A stretch of 64,000 nt of DNA from Sedimentitalea nanhaiensis DSM 24252 (GTDB lineage Bacteria > Pseudomonadota > Alphaproteobacteria > Rhodobacterales > Rhodobacteraceae), in contig NZ_KI421509.1 in NCBI RefSeq assembly GCF_000473225.1, forward strand, positions 4,242,336 through 4,306,335. Reading direction: 5' to 3'. A program made the position numbers and the translations under genes. Below are positions 47,247 through 55,748 of this stretch, piece by piece (position 1 is the first letter of the stretch; every line of letters begins with the position of its first letter). The notes below the pieces were generated by a model. The model was not told the origin of the DNA, did not search any database, and saw only the letters and a program-made list of their open reading frames with translations.

Positions 47247-47341
47247 GATATTTGGTCTGGCAATCGCTACAAATAGAAGAGTAGGCTGCTGCAAATGAAG
47301 CATTCCGCAGCACCACGCGAAATAACAACTAAGGTGGTCGA

Positions 47342-48055
47342 TTGCCCCAAGACGCAACAAACCCCGACGGCACAGACGCTGGAAATCTGTCGCCTGACGC
47401 GCTCAAGGAACTGCTGCTCGAGATGGGCGGTCCCGATCAGGACTTGCCGTCCGAGCGTCAACTTTCAAGCGATCTTAACGTGCCCCGGTCGCGATTGCGA
47501 CGCGTGCTGGCCGAATTGCGTGCCAAAGGCGATTTGCCCCCAGCCCAAGTCGGTCGCAAATCGCACCGCAGGGACAATAGCCATATCGACGATCTGGTCA
47601 GTGTTGCGAATCCGACCGACGTTATTGAATTGCGCATGATCCTGGAGCCGCAATTCGCCCGTCTCGCCGCGATCCGCGCATCAGGCAATGAGATCAAGCG
47701 CATTCAGCGCCATGCCGAAAGTCGCAAGGGCGAAGATTATGGCGCGGCAGACCTTGCCTTTCACCGCGAACTTGCCGGCGCTTCGCGAAATCCGCTGGCG
47801 CAGGAACTTTATGACCTGTTGCGGCAGGTTGGCACCGACAGCCGCGTTCGACTGGCCCGGACCGGCCCGCCCTGCCCCAAGCGGCGTGCTGAACGGGACA
47901 AGGAACACCAGCAGATCGGGCAGGCAGTGGCAGATCGCGACCCGGATCGCGCCGAGGCACTGATGCGGGCCCACCTCGTCAACGTGCGTCGGGTGATCGA
48001 GAACCGGATGCAAACATTTACCGCCGCCGACCCCGCTGAAATGACACGGCAATAG
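47342..48055 (+). CDS. GntR-family transcriptional regulator, FadR subfamily (FCD domain)
   Basis: This 237-residue protein has an N-terminal winged helix (LPSERQLSSDLNVPRSRLRRVLAELRAKGDL) and a C-terminal FCD domain (NPTDVIELRMILEPQFARLAAIRAS, DYGAADLAFHRELAGASRNPL, EHQQIGQAVADRDPDRAEALMRAHL) with the metal-binding Asp/His pattern. A TTG start is used at 47342, preceded by AAGGTGG; stops rule out an upstream start. It is divergent from the GMC gene, the same arrangement as a GntR-type regulator beside pyridoxine 4-oxidase in rhizobial vitamin B6 loci. IS6 copy 3 starts just after its stop. Confidence 0.9.
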   Translation: MPQDATNPDGTDAGNLSPDALKELLLEMGGPDQDLPSERQLSSDLNVPRSRLRRVLAELRAKGDLPPAQVGRKSHRRDNSHIDDLVSVANPTDVIELRMILEPQFARLAAIRASGNEIKRIQRHAESRKGEDYGAADLAFHRELAGASRNPLAQELYDLLRQVGTDSRVRLARTGPPCPKRRAERDKEHQQIGQAVADRDPDRAEALMRAHLVNVRRVIENRMQTFTAADPAEMTRQ

Positions 48056-48064
48056 GATAGAAGA

Positions 48065-48667
48065 TATTGTCGCAAAGTTTCCGTTGCGGTGAAGGTCGCT
48101 CGACTAGCGGACACACCTATCCATCGAGTGCTGCGAACGGCGCGAAGCCAGACTGGTCGAACTGACCTTTCCGGATCATATGCGCGACTTCGATCCCGGC
48201 AAGAGTAGCCGAAGCTGAATTCAGCGATTTGAAGGTCTGGATCGGCCCGGTAAGTTTCTCGATGAACCGGTGGTCCTGTTCAATGATGTTCACTCTCGGG
48301 CAAACAGGGTTACCCTGCCGTGCCGCGGTTGAGATATTTCGTGCGCCTGACGGCGATCGACCAACACCAACCGTACATCACGAGCAGGCCGTTCATATTG
48401 AACAGACCCACCGTCTTCGATCCGCTCTTGTCGATAACAACTTTGTCTGGCCAGCCGTTTTTACCGATGGCTTTCGCGAAAAACGCGGTGGCTGCGGCTT
48501 CGTCGCGACGCTCCGACAGCATGAAATCAAGGGTGTTTCCCCGCTTGTCGATTGCCGGGTACAAATAGGTCCGCTTGCCTTTGACTTTGACATAGGTCTC
48601 ATCCGTTCGCCAGGATCGGCCGGTGGGGGCTTTCCGGCGGCGGGCCTCTTCGGCAATCGCGCCCGCG
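48065..48667 (-). mobile_element. IS6-family insertion sequence, copy 3 (inverted, truncated)
   Basis: This is the same element as copies 1 and 2 in reverse orientation. The end nearest the GntR gene still reads like a terminal repeat (TTGTCGCAAAGTTTCCGTTGC) with two changes at the tip. The frame 48564-48310 gives the same 84-residue transposase piece as copy 1, including the NRGTAG stop. The element breaks off at about 48667 inside the transposase (after GAIAEEARRR on its strand), where another IS6-type fragment begins. Copies 2 and 3 flank the whole vitamin B6 region as inverted repeats. Confidence 0.85.
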
Positions 48668-48724
48668 TTTCCCGCCCCAAATCATCGCTCATGCGGTCTG
48701 GTTGTACGTCCGGTACAATCTGAG
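48666..48724 (+). mobile_element. second IS6-type transposase fragment (N-terminal, type B)
   Basis: The plus strand reads RFPPQIIAHAVWLYVRYNLS, the N-terminal block of another IS6-family transposase, and is then cut off. A related but longer fragment is at 57139-57330 in the same orientation (RFPPKIIARAVRL, stop, VRYNISLREVEE). Confidence 0.65.
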
Positions 48725-48880
48725 CCCGGCCGCTTTCGCCTCCCGCTGCGCCAATAGATCGGACATATCCGGATAGGACAACGGCAACCTGCGATAGTAT
48801 TGGACCGCGAGAAGAATCGCGCCGCATGGAGACCGATGGCCTTTGGGCGGATTCCGGCGCATCCAGACCTCCATTAAATT
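48725..48880 (-). mobile_element. third IS6-type transposase fragment (N-terminal, type C)
   Basis: The minus strand reads RRNPPKGHRSPCGAILLAVQ followed by YYRRLPLSYPDMSDLLAQRE. This fits the N-terminal helices of the IS240-like branch of the IS6 family ('NPFKGHRFP...ILLAVRWYLR.PLSYRDV.DLLAERG'). It is joined abruptly to the type B fragment. No start of the DDE domain is left. Confidence 0.7.
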
Positions 48881-49003
48881 TTCAAGCATGGCCAGTATCA
48901 TGGTTTCCGGTTGACCGACGCAGCAGTCCCCGATGCAGGACCTTCTGCGAAATCCGGAAACTCCCGGCGACGGTGCGTTTTTTCCAAAGGACGTCTCCCC
49001 GGG

Positions 49004-49681
49004 TCAGGACGCCGGCGTGTCGCTCTGGCGGGCGCCGCGCAGCGCGCCTTCGAAGAAATTCGCCACCGTGGCCCGCACCGTGGCTTCCACGTCGATCTCC
49101 AGCGGAATGTTGTAGACGAATTTCCGGATGGCGATGTAGAACACCGCACCGTGCAGCCCCCAGAAAAGCTCGATCTCTTCGGGGGCGGGCCCACCTGAGA
49201 TATCCGGGGTTTCGGGGGTACCGCGGGACGCGCGCAGCTCCAGAGCCGCCGGCTCGATGATCTTTGAGCGGATGACGTCGAGATAGCGTTCGGTCAGCCC
49301 GTAGGATTTCAGCCCCGAAGACACAAAGATTCGGACCCAGTCATACTCGAAGACCCGTTCGGCATAGGCGACATAGAACTGCGTCATGCGCTCTGACAGC
49401 GGACGGTCGCGATCAAGGATCAGCTGTTCCCACTCCGGGTTCCAGCGCTTCAGGTAGACATGATCGTAGACCCGCTCGATCAGCGCATCCTTGCTGTCGA
49501 AGTGGCGATAGATCACCGCATGTGACACCCCCATCCGCTTGGCAAGCTCGCGCGTCTGGCCCTCGAATCCCATTTCCGCAAAGAACCGTACGGCTTCCTC
49601 CACGATCAGCTTTTCGCGCTCTTCGGCGCGCATGTTCTTGCGGCGCGGGCGCGCGCCTTCGGTCTTTGGGTCTGACGTCAT
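49004..49681 (-). CDS. TetR/AcrR-family transcriptional regulator
   Basis: From ATG 49681 (AGAGG upstream) the protein has 225 residues; an upstream TTG at 49732 lies inside the operator and is unlikely. The helix-turn-helix is clear (EEREKLIVEEAVRFFAEMGFEG, then TRELAKRMGVSHAVIYRHFDSKDALIERVYDHV), followed by a long helical ligand domain. A basic N-terminal tail (ARPRRKNMRAEER) may add DNA contacts. It is divergent from the molybdenum hydroxylase operon, whose promoter region contains two similar 20-bp dyads. Confidence 0.92.
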   Translation of the reverse strand: MTSDPKTEGARPRRKNMRAEEREKLIVEEAVRFFAEMGFEGQTRELAKRMGVSHAVIYRHFDSKDALIERVYDHVYLKRWNPEWEQLILDRDRPLSERMTQFYVAYAERVFEYDWVRIFVSSGLKSYGLTERYLDVIRSKIIEPAALELRASRGTPETPDISGGPAPEEIELFWGLHGAVFYIAIRKFVYNIPLEIDVEATVRATVANFFEGALRGARQSDTPAS

Positions 49682-49722
49682 GCGATGCCTCTTTTTGTGC
49701 GGCAGGATAGCGGAGTTCGCAA

Positions 49723-49797
49723 AAGTAACCAAGTGATCATTTTTTTCTTGACCTGTGTCCGGCGCGGTGGTTTAGACAAGTAACCAATTGGTCACTT
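49723..49797. promoter_or_regulatory. two TetR-type operator dyads in the tetR/hydroxylase divergent promoter
   Basis: AAGTAACCAATTGGTCACTT (49778-49797) is a near-perfect 20-bp palindrome with a single mismatched pair. A second version, AAGTAACCAAGTGATCATTT (49723-49742), lies 55 bp away. Together they flank the presumed promoters of the TetR gene and the FAD-subunit gene, as expected for an autoregulating TetR repressor. Confidence 0.68.
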
Positions 49798-49831
49798 TGA
49801 CCGGAAAGCTTTCGACCGGGGAGGGGGGAAA

Positions 49832-50692
49832 GTGAAACTACCAGCGTTCGAATACCTGCGCGCACGCAGCCCGGAAGAGGCCTGGCAACTCCATTCCGAG
49901 GTGGAAGGCGATGCGGTATACCTGTCGGGTGGACACAGTGTGGTGCCGTCGATGGCGCTGCGTCTTCAGGCACCGTCCCGGCTGATCGACATCTCCGGGA
50001 TAGCCGATCTTCACGGTATCGCGGTGCAGGGCGAGGTGCTGCGCATCGGCGCGATGACCCGCCATGCCGAGGTGATGGACAACCCGCTTGTCGCACGCCA
50101 CGCACCGCTGCTCGCGCTGGCCGCGCCGCATGTGGCACATCCTGCGATCCGCAACCGTGGCACCCTCGGTGGCAATCTGGCGCTGGCCGACCCAGCTTCG
50201 GAGTTTCCCGCGGCGGTGCTGGCCCTGCGCGCCAAGATCGAGATCATGGGCCCCGAAGGCCGCAGACATGTCCCCGCCGACGATTTCTTTCTCGATCTCT
50301 ATGAGACCGCCCTCGCCCCCGGCGAGATCCTGGCCGCGGTTCACGTCCCCCTGCCGCCGGCCGACCGGGTGTTTGCCTTTGACGAAATCGCGCGGCGCCG
50401 GGGCGATTACGCCATGGTCGGCGTCGCGGCACAGGCCGATCTAGAGGAGGGCGTGGTCGTCGATGCCTCGATCGCGCTTTTCTCGGTGGGGTTCACCCCG
50501 GTGCGGGCCACGGCGGCGCAGGCGGCGCTGATCGGTGCGCCGCTGTCGCCCGAGAGCCTTGCGCGCGCCCAAGCCAGCCTGGCCGAAGACCTCGATCCGC
50601 CGGATGATCCGGGCTTTCCCGCGCCCCGCCGCCTGCAACTTGCGCGCGTCCTTCTGGGGCGCGTGCTGAACCGGATGGAGACCCGGCCATGA
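49832..50692 (+). CDS. molybdenum hydroxylase FAD-binding (medium) subunit, CoxM/CutM type
   Basis: This 286-residue flavoprotein subunit is read from a GTG start with GGGGAGGGGGGAAA upstream. The FAD signatures are LSGGHSVVPSMALRL (usual 'AGGQSL.P.M.LR') and RNRGTLGGNLALADPASEFPA (usual 'TIGG..A..DP..D.P'). The N-terminal AFEYLRARSPEEAW is typical. It passes electrons from the 2Fe-2S centres to the final acceptor. It is first in a seven-gene operon with small, large and CoxG-type subunits and a TRAP transporter. Confidence 0.93.
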   Translation: MKLPAFEYLRARSPEEAWQLHSEVEGDAVYLSGGHSVVPSMALRLQAPSRLIDISGIADLHGIAVQGEVLRIGAMTRHAEVMDNPLVARHAPLLALAAPHVAHPAIRNRGTLGGNLALADPASEFPAAVLALRAKIEIMGPEGRRHVPADDFFLDLYETALAPGEILAAVHVPLPPADRVFAFDEIARRRGDYAMVGVAAQADLEEGVVVDASIALFSVGFTPVRATAAQAALIGAPLSPESLARAQASLAEDLDPPDDPGFPAPRRLQLARVLLGRVLNRMETRP

Positions 50693-51192
50693 AGGTCCTC
50701 GTAAACACCATCGTCAACGGCGCCCCGGTGCAAGAGGCCGTGACGCCGCGCAGCAGCCTTGCGGATTTCCTGCGCGACGATCTGGGCCTCACCGGCACCC
50801 ATCTGGGCTGCGAGATGGGGGCCTGCGGTGCCTGTCTGGTGCTGCTTGACGGGGCGCCGGTGCATGCCTGCCTCGTGCTGGCGGTACAGGCCGAGGGCGG
50901 CAGGATCGAGACCATCGAGGGCCTGACCGAAACCGGGGCGGTCGCCGACCTGCAAGAGAGCTTCCACGACCGCAACGCGCTGCAATGCGGCTATTGCACC
51001 AGCGGCATGCTGATGAGCGCGCAGGCGCTGCTGGCGCGCAACGCGGCGCCCTCGCGCGACGAGATCCGCGATGCGCTCTCGGGCAACTACTGCCGCTGCA
51101 CCGGCTACGAGGCGATCGTCGATGCCATCGCCGCCACCGGCCGGGCGCGGGCCGTGACCGCCGCGCCGGCCAACACGGAGGCGGCGGAATGA
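50689..51192 (+). CDS. molybdenum hydroxylase 2Fe-2S (small) subunit, CoxS/CutS type
   Basis: This 167-residue protein carries all eight cluster ligands: Cys41, Cys46, Cys49 and Cys61 (GCEMGACGACLV...HAC) for the plant-type cluster, and Cys100, Cys103, Cys135 and Cys137 (QCGYCTSGM...NYCRCTGY) for the second cluster. The Ala/Thr-rich tail after 150 is slightly longer than usual. It overlaps both neighbours by 4 bp. Confidence 0.95.
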   Translation: MKVLVNTIVNGAPVQEAVTPRSSLADFLRDDLGLTGTHLGCEMGACGACLVLLDGAPVHACLVLAVQAEGGRIETIEGLTETGAVADLQESFHDRNALQCGYCTSGMLMSAQALLARNAAPSRDEIRDALSGNYCRCTGYEAIVDAIAATGRARAVTAAPANTEAAE

Positions 51193-53555
51193 CCCTGCAT
51201 ATCGGCCAGCCCCAGCGCCGCGAAAACGCCCGCCGCCATCTGGCCGGGCGCGGGCGCTTTGTCAGCGATCTTGCGCTGCCGCGAATGCTGCACGCGGTCT
51301 TCGTGCGCAGCCCGATGGCCAAGGGGCGGATCCTCGGGATCGACATCGAGGCGGCTTCGCTTTGCCCCGGCGTCGTCCGCATCTTCACCGCTGCGGATCT
51401 GAACCCGCGCTGCCAGCCCTGGGTCGGCACGTTGGATCACTTCGCGGGCATGCAGAGTCCGCCGATGAACATCCTCGCCGAGGAGTCGGTGCTCTGGACC
51501 GGCCATCCGGTCGCGATGATCCTCGCGCGCAGCCGCGCCGAGGCCGAGGATGCCGCCGACCGAGTACTGGTGGATATCGAGGACGCAGAGCCGGTGACCG
51601 GCGGCGTCCCGGTGCTGCAGCCGGGTGCCGCGCGGGCCAACGATGCCGCCGACAGCAACCTGTGCTACGAGGCGCTGCTCCAGACGCCGGACGTGGACCG
51701 GGCCTTTGCCGGTGCGGCGCATGTGGTCGAGGCGGGTTTCACCTTCGGGCGGCATACCGCAGTGACGCTCGAGCCGCGCGCGGTGGTGGCCGATTACGAT
51801 CCCTCCAGCGGGGCGCTGACGGTGCATCAAGGCACCCAGACCCCCTATCAGTTTCAGGATGTCTACGCGCGGCACTTCGGGCTGCCCGAAGGCAAGGTCC
51901 GGGTCATCGCCCCGGATGTGGGCGGCTCCTTCGGGATGAAGCTGCATGTCTATAACGAAGAGATGGGCGCCGTCGCGGCCAGCCTGATCCTCGGGCGCCC
52001 GGTGCGCTATGTGGCGGACCGGCTGGAAAGCTTCGTCTCCGACATCCACGCGCGCGACCATGACGTGTACGGCCGGATGGCGGTGGCAGCGGATGGCACG
52101 ATCCTCGCCATGGAAATCGACGACCTGACCCGGATCGGCGCGGTCTCGGCCTATCCGCGCACCAGCGCCGCCGAAGGCAACCAGGTGATCCGCCTGATGG
52201 GCGCGCCCTACCGGATGGCCGACTATCGCGGAAAGCTCTCGGTCGCCTTTCAGAACAAGGTACAGACCAGCCAATACCGCGCAGTGGGCCACCCCATCGC
52301 CTGTGCCGTCACCGAGGCGCTGGTCGAGCGCGCGGCAGAAGCCACCGGCTGCGACTCGTTCGAGATCCGCGCCCGCAACCTCATCGCCGACGACGCCTAT
52401 CCGCATGTCTCGGCGACCGGTTACCAGTTCGAGAAATTGTCGCATCAGGCCTGTCTTGCCCGCCTGCGCGGGATGATGGACCCCGGCGCCCTGCGCGCCG
52501 AACAGGCGGCGCTGCGCGCGCGCGGCATCTATCGCGGCTTCGGCATTGCCTCTTTTGTCGAGATCACCAACCCCGGCGCGACCTTCTATGGCGTCGGCGG
52601 GGCGCGAATCTCGGCCCAGGACGGGGCAGTGGTGCGGATGCTGCCCTCGGGCGACATCCACTGCGCGATCTCCGTCACCGAACAGGGACAGGGCACCGAG
52701 ACGATCATTGCACAGGTCGTGGCCGACCAGCTGGGGGTTGTCCCCGAACGGGTGAGCGTCACCACCGGCGATACCGCGACCACGCCCAGCGGCGGTGCCA
52801 CCTGGGCCTGCCGCGGTGCCGGCATTGGCGGCGAGACCGCGCTGCGCGCCGGGCGGCAGCTGCGCGACCGTATTCTGACGCTGGCCGGTGCCTTGGTGCA
52901 GACCGATCCCGCGACATTACGTCTGGCCGGGGGCGCGGTGGTCGATGCCGCCACCGGCGCGCCGCGCATAGCGCTGGAAGAGATCGGGCGGATCGCCACC
53001 TACCGCCCCGACACGCTGCCCGACGGGATCGACCATTCCCTGACCGTCGCGCATCACTTCGCGCCCGGGGGCTATCCGTTCGATTTCACCAACGGCATTC
53101 AGGGCAGCCTCGTCGAGGTGGATGTGGAAACCGGCCTCGTGACGCTCTTGAAGCACTGGGTGGTCGAGGACTGCGGCCGCATCATCAACCCGCTGCTGGT
53201 TGACGAACAGATCCGCGGCGGCGTGGTACAGGGGCTCGGCCCCGCCTTCTTCGAAGAATGCCAGTATGACGCGGACGGGCAGCTGACCAATGGCTCGCTG
53301 GCCGATTACCTCGTGCCGATGGCGGTGGAGATGCCCGATATCAAGATCGCCCATATCGAGACGCCGACACAGGACACCATCCTCGGCGCCAAGGGCGTCG
53401 GCGAAGCCGGCACCGCCGCCGCCGGTGCCGCCGCGATGAACGCGGTGAACGACGCTTTGCGCCCCTTCGGCGCCTGTCTCACCCAGACCCCGATGACCCC
53501 GCTGCGTATCCTCGATGCGCTGGATGCAGCCCGACAGGAAAGGACCGCCCCATGA
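51189..53555 (+). CDS. molybdenum hydroxylase large (Mo-cofactor) subunit, CoxL family but not a form I CO dehydrogenase
   Basis: The ATG at 51189 overlaps the small-subunit stop; the 788-residue length is normal for the xanthine dehydrogenase/aldehyde oxidase family. Family segments include GRGRFVSDLALPRMLHAVFVRSP, PDVGGSFGMKLHVYNEE, EQGQGTETIIAQVVADQLGV, VEDCGRIINP and the catalytic Glu in AKGVGEAG near the C-terminus. The loop that is AYRCSFR in true CO dehydrogenases reads SQYRAVGHP here, so the Cu-binding Cys is missing. The substrate is more likely an aldehyde, purine or N-heterocycle. The neighbouring TRAP transporter suggests an imported organic acid or heterocycle. Confidence 0.92.
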   Translation: MTLHIGQPQRRENARRHLAGRGRFVSDLALPRMLHAVFVRSPMAKGRILGIDIEAASLCPGVVRIFTAADLNPRCQPWVGTLDHFAGMQSPPMNILAEESVLWTGHPVAMILARSRAEAEDAADRVLVDIEDAEPVTGGVPVLQPGAARANDAADSNLCYEALLQTPDVDRAFAGAAHVVEAGFTFGRHTAVTLEPRAVVADYDPSSGALTVHQGTQTPYQFQDVYARHFGLPEGKVRVIAPDVGGSFGMKLHVYNEEMGAVAASLILGRPVRYVADRLESFVSDIHARDHDVYGRMAVAADGTILAMEIDDLTRIGAVSAYPRTSAAEGNQVIRLMGAPYRMADYRGKLSVAFQNKVQTSQYRAVGHPIACAVTEALVERAAEATGCDSFEIRARNLIADDAYPHVSATGYQFEKLSHQACLARLRGMMDPGALRAEQAALRARGIYRGFGIASFVEITNPGATFYGVGGARISAQDGAVVRMLPSGDIHCAISVTEQGQGTETIIAQVVADQLGVVPERVSVTTGDTATTPSGGATWACRGAGIGGETALRAGRQLRDRILTLAGALVQTDPATLRLAGGAVVDAATGAPRIALEEIGRIATYRPDTLPDGIDHSLTVAHHFAPGGYPFDFTNGIQGSLVEVDVETGLVTLLKHWVVEDCGRIINPLLVDEQIRGGVVQGLGPAFFEECQYDADGQLTNGSLADYLVPMAVEMPDIKIAHIETPTQDTILGAKGVGEAGTAAAGAAAMNAVNDALRPFGACLTQTPMTPLRILDALDAARQERTAP

Positions 53556-54013
53556 AGCTCGAAGGAGAGCAGTTTCTGAACGCCGACCCGATGACCGTCT
53601 GGGCCGCGCTCTTTGATCGCGAAGTGCTGGCCGCAGCCATTCCGGGCTGCGAAAGCCTCGATCAGATCAGTGACACCGAATTCGCCGCCGTGGTAAAGCT
53701 GAAGGTCGGCCCGGTCTCGGCGCGCTTCAAGGGCGACGTGGTGCTCAGCGACATCGTGCCGGGGCAATCCTGCATCCTGTCGGGCAAGGGCGCGGGCGGG
53801 ATCGCCGGGTTTGCCAAGGGCGCGGCGCAGGTCACTCTGACACCCGAAGGCACGGGCGTGCGGCTGCGCTATGACGCGGATGTCGCGGTGGGCGGCAAGC
53901 TCGCCTCGCTCGGCAGCCGGCTGATCAAATCCACGGCGCAAAAGCTGACCGGCGCCTTTTTCACCAACCTGTCCGAGATTCTGGCGGCGCCAGAGGCGGT
54001 CGGACCGGCATGA
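53552..54013 (+). CDS. CoxG-family (SRPBCC) maturation/membrane-anchoring protein
   Basis: This 153-residue protein has the CoxG domain: MKLEGEQFLNADPMTVWAALFDREVLAAAIPGCESL, VGPVSARFKGDVVL, and a C-terminal helix (GKLASLGSRLIKSTAQKLTGAFFTNL). Proteins of this family accompany molybdenum hydroxylases and can anchor them to the membrane. No long hydrophobic tail is present. It overlaps the large-subunit gene by 4 bp. Confidence 0.92.
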   Translation: MKLEGEQFLNADPMTVWAALFDREVLAAAIPGCESLDQISDTEFAAVVKLKVGPVSARFKGDVVLSDIVPGQSCILSGKGAGGIAGFAKGAAQVTLTPEGTGVRLRYDADVAVGGKLASLGSRLIKSTAQKLTGAFFTNLSEILAAPEAVGPA

Positions 54014-54081
54014 ACCGTTTCCGCGGCGCGCGCCGCGGAACAGTGCGCAAAACAAGACACATCTCTGGGAGGAGGATACCA

Positions 54082-55155
54082 ATGACCACAACACGCAGAG
54101 CCTTTCTGGCCACCACTTCGGCGGCGCTTGCCGTGCCGTTCCTGAACACCCGCAGCATCGCGGCTGACACCATCTCGATCCAGATCGGATCGAGCCACCC
54201 GACCAACAACATCTGGGTCTACGCCATGCAGAACGCGCTGCAACCGGCGCTGGACAAGCTGCTGGCTGACGCCGGCGGCGACTATACCGTGAGCTGGAAC
54301 GAGAATTACGGCGGCACGCTCTACAAGTTCAAGGACACGCGCGCCGCAGTGCGCGACGGCATCGTCGACGTCGGCATGGTGGGCACGGTCTGGGAAGGCT
54401 CGGCCATGCCGCTGCAGAACGTGACCTACTTCACTCCCTTCGCCAACGCCGACCACACTGTCACCATCGACATCTTCGACAAGCTGACCGAAGAGCTGCC
54501 CGAGCTGCGCGCCGGCTGGACCGATCAGAACATGGTGCATCTGTCCTCGCTGGTGACCGACAGCTACGACGTCTATGCCACCTTTCCGATCTCTTCAGTC
54601 GATGACATCGCCAACCGCCGCCTGAACGCGCCGGGCACCTCGGCAAACTGGCTGGCTGGCACCGGCTGCTCGCCGGTCGACGGCGCGCTGACCACCTATT
54701 ACACCGATATCCAGACCGGTGTGTCCGAGGGCACGCTGTCATTTGCCAGCGGCATCCAGCCGACCCGGGTCTACGAGGTCGCACCGCATCTGTCGCGCGT
54801 GGGCTTCGGATCGATGTATTTCGGCGGGATCGCAGTGAACAAGCGTTTCTTCGACCGCGCGCCCGCGCCGGTGCAGGCGGCCCTGAAAGAGGCCGGGCGG
54901 ATCACCTCGCGCGCCCATGGGGCGTATATCACCAAGCGCGCGACCGAGGCGATGACCGAGATGAAAGCCGCCGGGCTGCAGGTGACCGAGATGGCCAGCG
55001 CCGAACGCGAACGCTGGGCGGCCACGCTGCCCAATGTCGCAAAACCCTGGCTCGATGCCAATGGCGCACCGGCGACCGCAGTGCTCAAGGCCTATTTCGC
55101 CGAACTCCAGGCCCGTGGCATCGCCCCGGCGCGCGATTGGACCGCCGGACTCTAA
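54082..55155 (+). CDS. TRAP transporter solute-binding protein (DctP type, Tat leader)
   Basis: The ATG at 54082 has GGGAGGAGGATACCA upstream and gives 357 residues; a frame start at 54010 overlaps the CoxG gene. The leader MTTTRRAFLATTSAALAVPF has a twin-arginine motif. The mature part has the DctP fold (VSWNENYGGTLYKFKDTRAAVRDGIVDVGMVG, DIANRRLNAPGTSANWLAG). It is cotranscribed with the hydroxylase genes, so it probably binds the hydroxylase's substrate. Confidence 0.92.
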   Translation: MTTTRRAFLATTSAALAVPFLNTRSIAADTISIQIGSSHPTNNIWVYAMQNALQPALDKLLADAGGDYTVSWNENYGGTLYKFKDTRAAVRDGIVDVGMVGTVWEGSAMPLQNVTYFTPFANADHTVTIDIFDKLTEELPELRAGWTDQNMVHLSSLVTDSYDVYATFPISSVDDIANRRLNAPGTSANWLAGTGCSPVDGALTTYYTDIQTGVSEGTLSFASGIQPTRVYEVAPHLSRVGFGSMYFGGIAVNKRFFDRAPAPVQAALKEAGRITSRAHGAYITKRATEAMTEMKAAGLQVTEMASAERERWAATLPNVAKPWLDANGAPATAVLKAYFAELQARGIAPARDWTAGL

Positions 55156-55196
55156 GCCCGGTGTCACGCCCGGACGAGCAACACAAGGGAGGCCCC

Positions 55197-55748
55197 ATGC
55201 AACGCGCCACATCATCCGCCCCCGGCCAGCCTGCGCTGCTGCGCGGGCTGGCCCTGGCCCTGAACGCCATGGCGGCGGTCGGTGCCTTGTGGATCTTCGC
55301 GATCATGATGCTGATCGTCGCTGACGTGATCAGCCGCAACCTCCTTGCCACGCCGATCATCGGCGTGGCCGAAATATCAGCCCGCTCGGTCGGGGCCATC
55401 GTCTTTCTGCTATTGCCCCCGGCGGCGCTGAACGGCACGCTGATCCGATCGGATTTCCTGTTGCGCGGGATCGAGCGGCTGTCACCGCGCGCCGTGCATC
55501 TGCTCGACACCCTGTTCGCGCTTGCCGGGGCGGGGATCTTTGCGCTGGTGGCAATCGCCGCCTGGCCTGACACCCGTGATGCCTGGGTCAGTTCAGATTT
55601 CTTCGGGGTGCGCGGTGTCTGGACGCTGCCGACGGTGCCCTTTCACCTGCTGGTGGTGATCGGCGCCGCCGCCACCAGCCTTGCCTTCACCGTCGTGGCC
55701 GCGCAATGCGCCATGAAACTTCGCACGCCCGGGAGGCGCCTGTCATGA
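55197..55748 (+). CDS. TRAP transporter small permease (DctQ type)
   Basis: From ATG 55197 (GGGAGG upstream) the protein has 183 residues and four helices, including ALNAMAAVGALWIFAIMMLIVADVISRNLL and IIGVAEISARSVGAIVFLLLPPAALNGTLIRSDFLL with the DctQ strip. It overlaps the DctM gene by 4 bp. Confidence 0.92.
   Translation: MQRATSSAPGQPALLRGLALALNAMAAVGALWIFAIMMLIVADVISRNLLATPIIGVAEISARSVGAIVFLLLPPAALNGTLIRSDFLLRGIERLSPRAVHLLDTLFALAGAGIFALVAIAAWPDTRDAWVSSDFFGVRGVWTLPTVPFHLLVVIGAAATSLAFTVVAAQCAMKLRTPGRRLS

Noticed and set aside
51189-53555. Naming the large subunit carbon monoxide dehydrogenase
   Set aside because: The AYRCSFR active-site loop with the Cu-binding Cys is absent, so only the family, not the CO-oxidising function, is supported.
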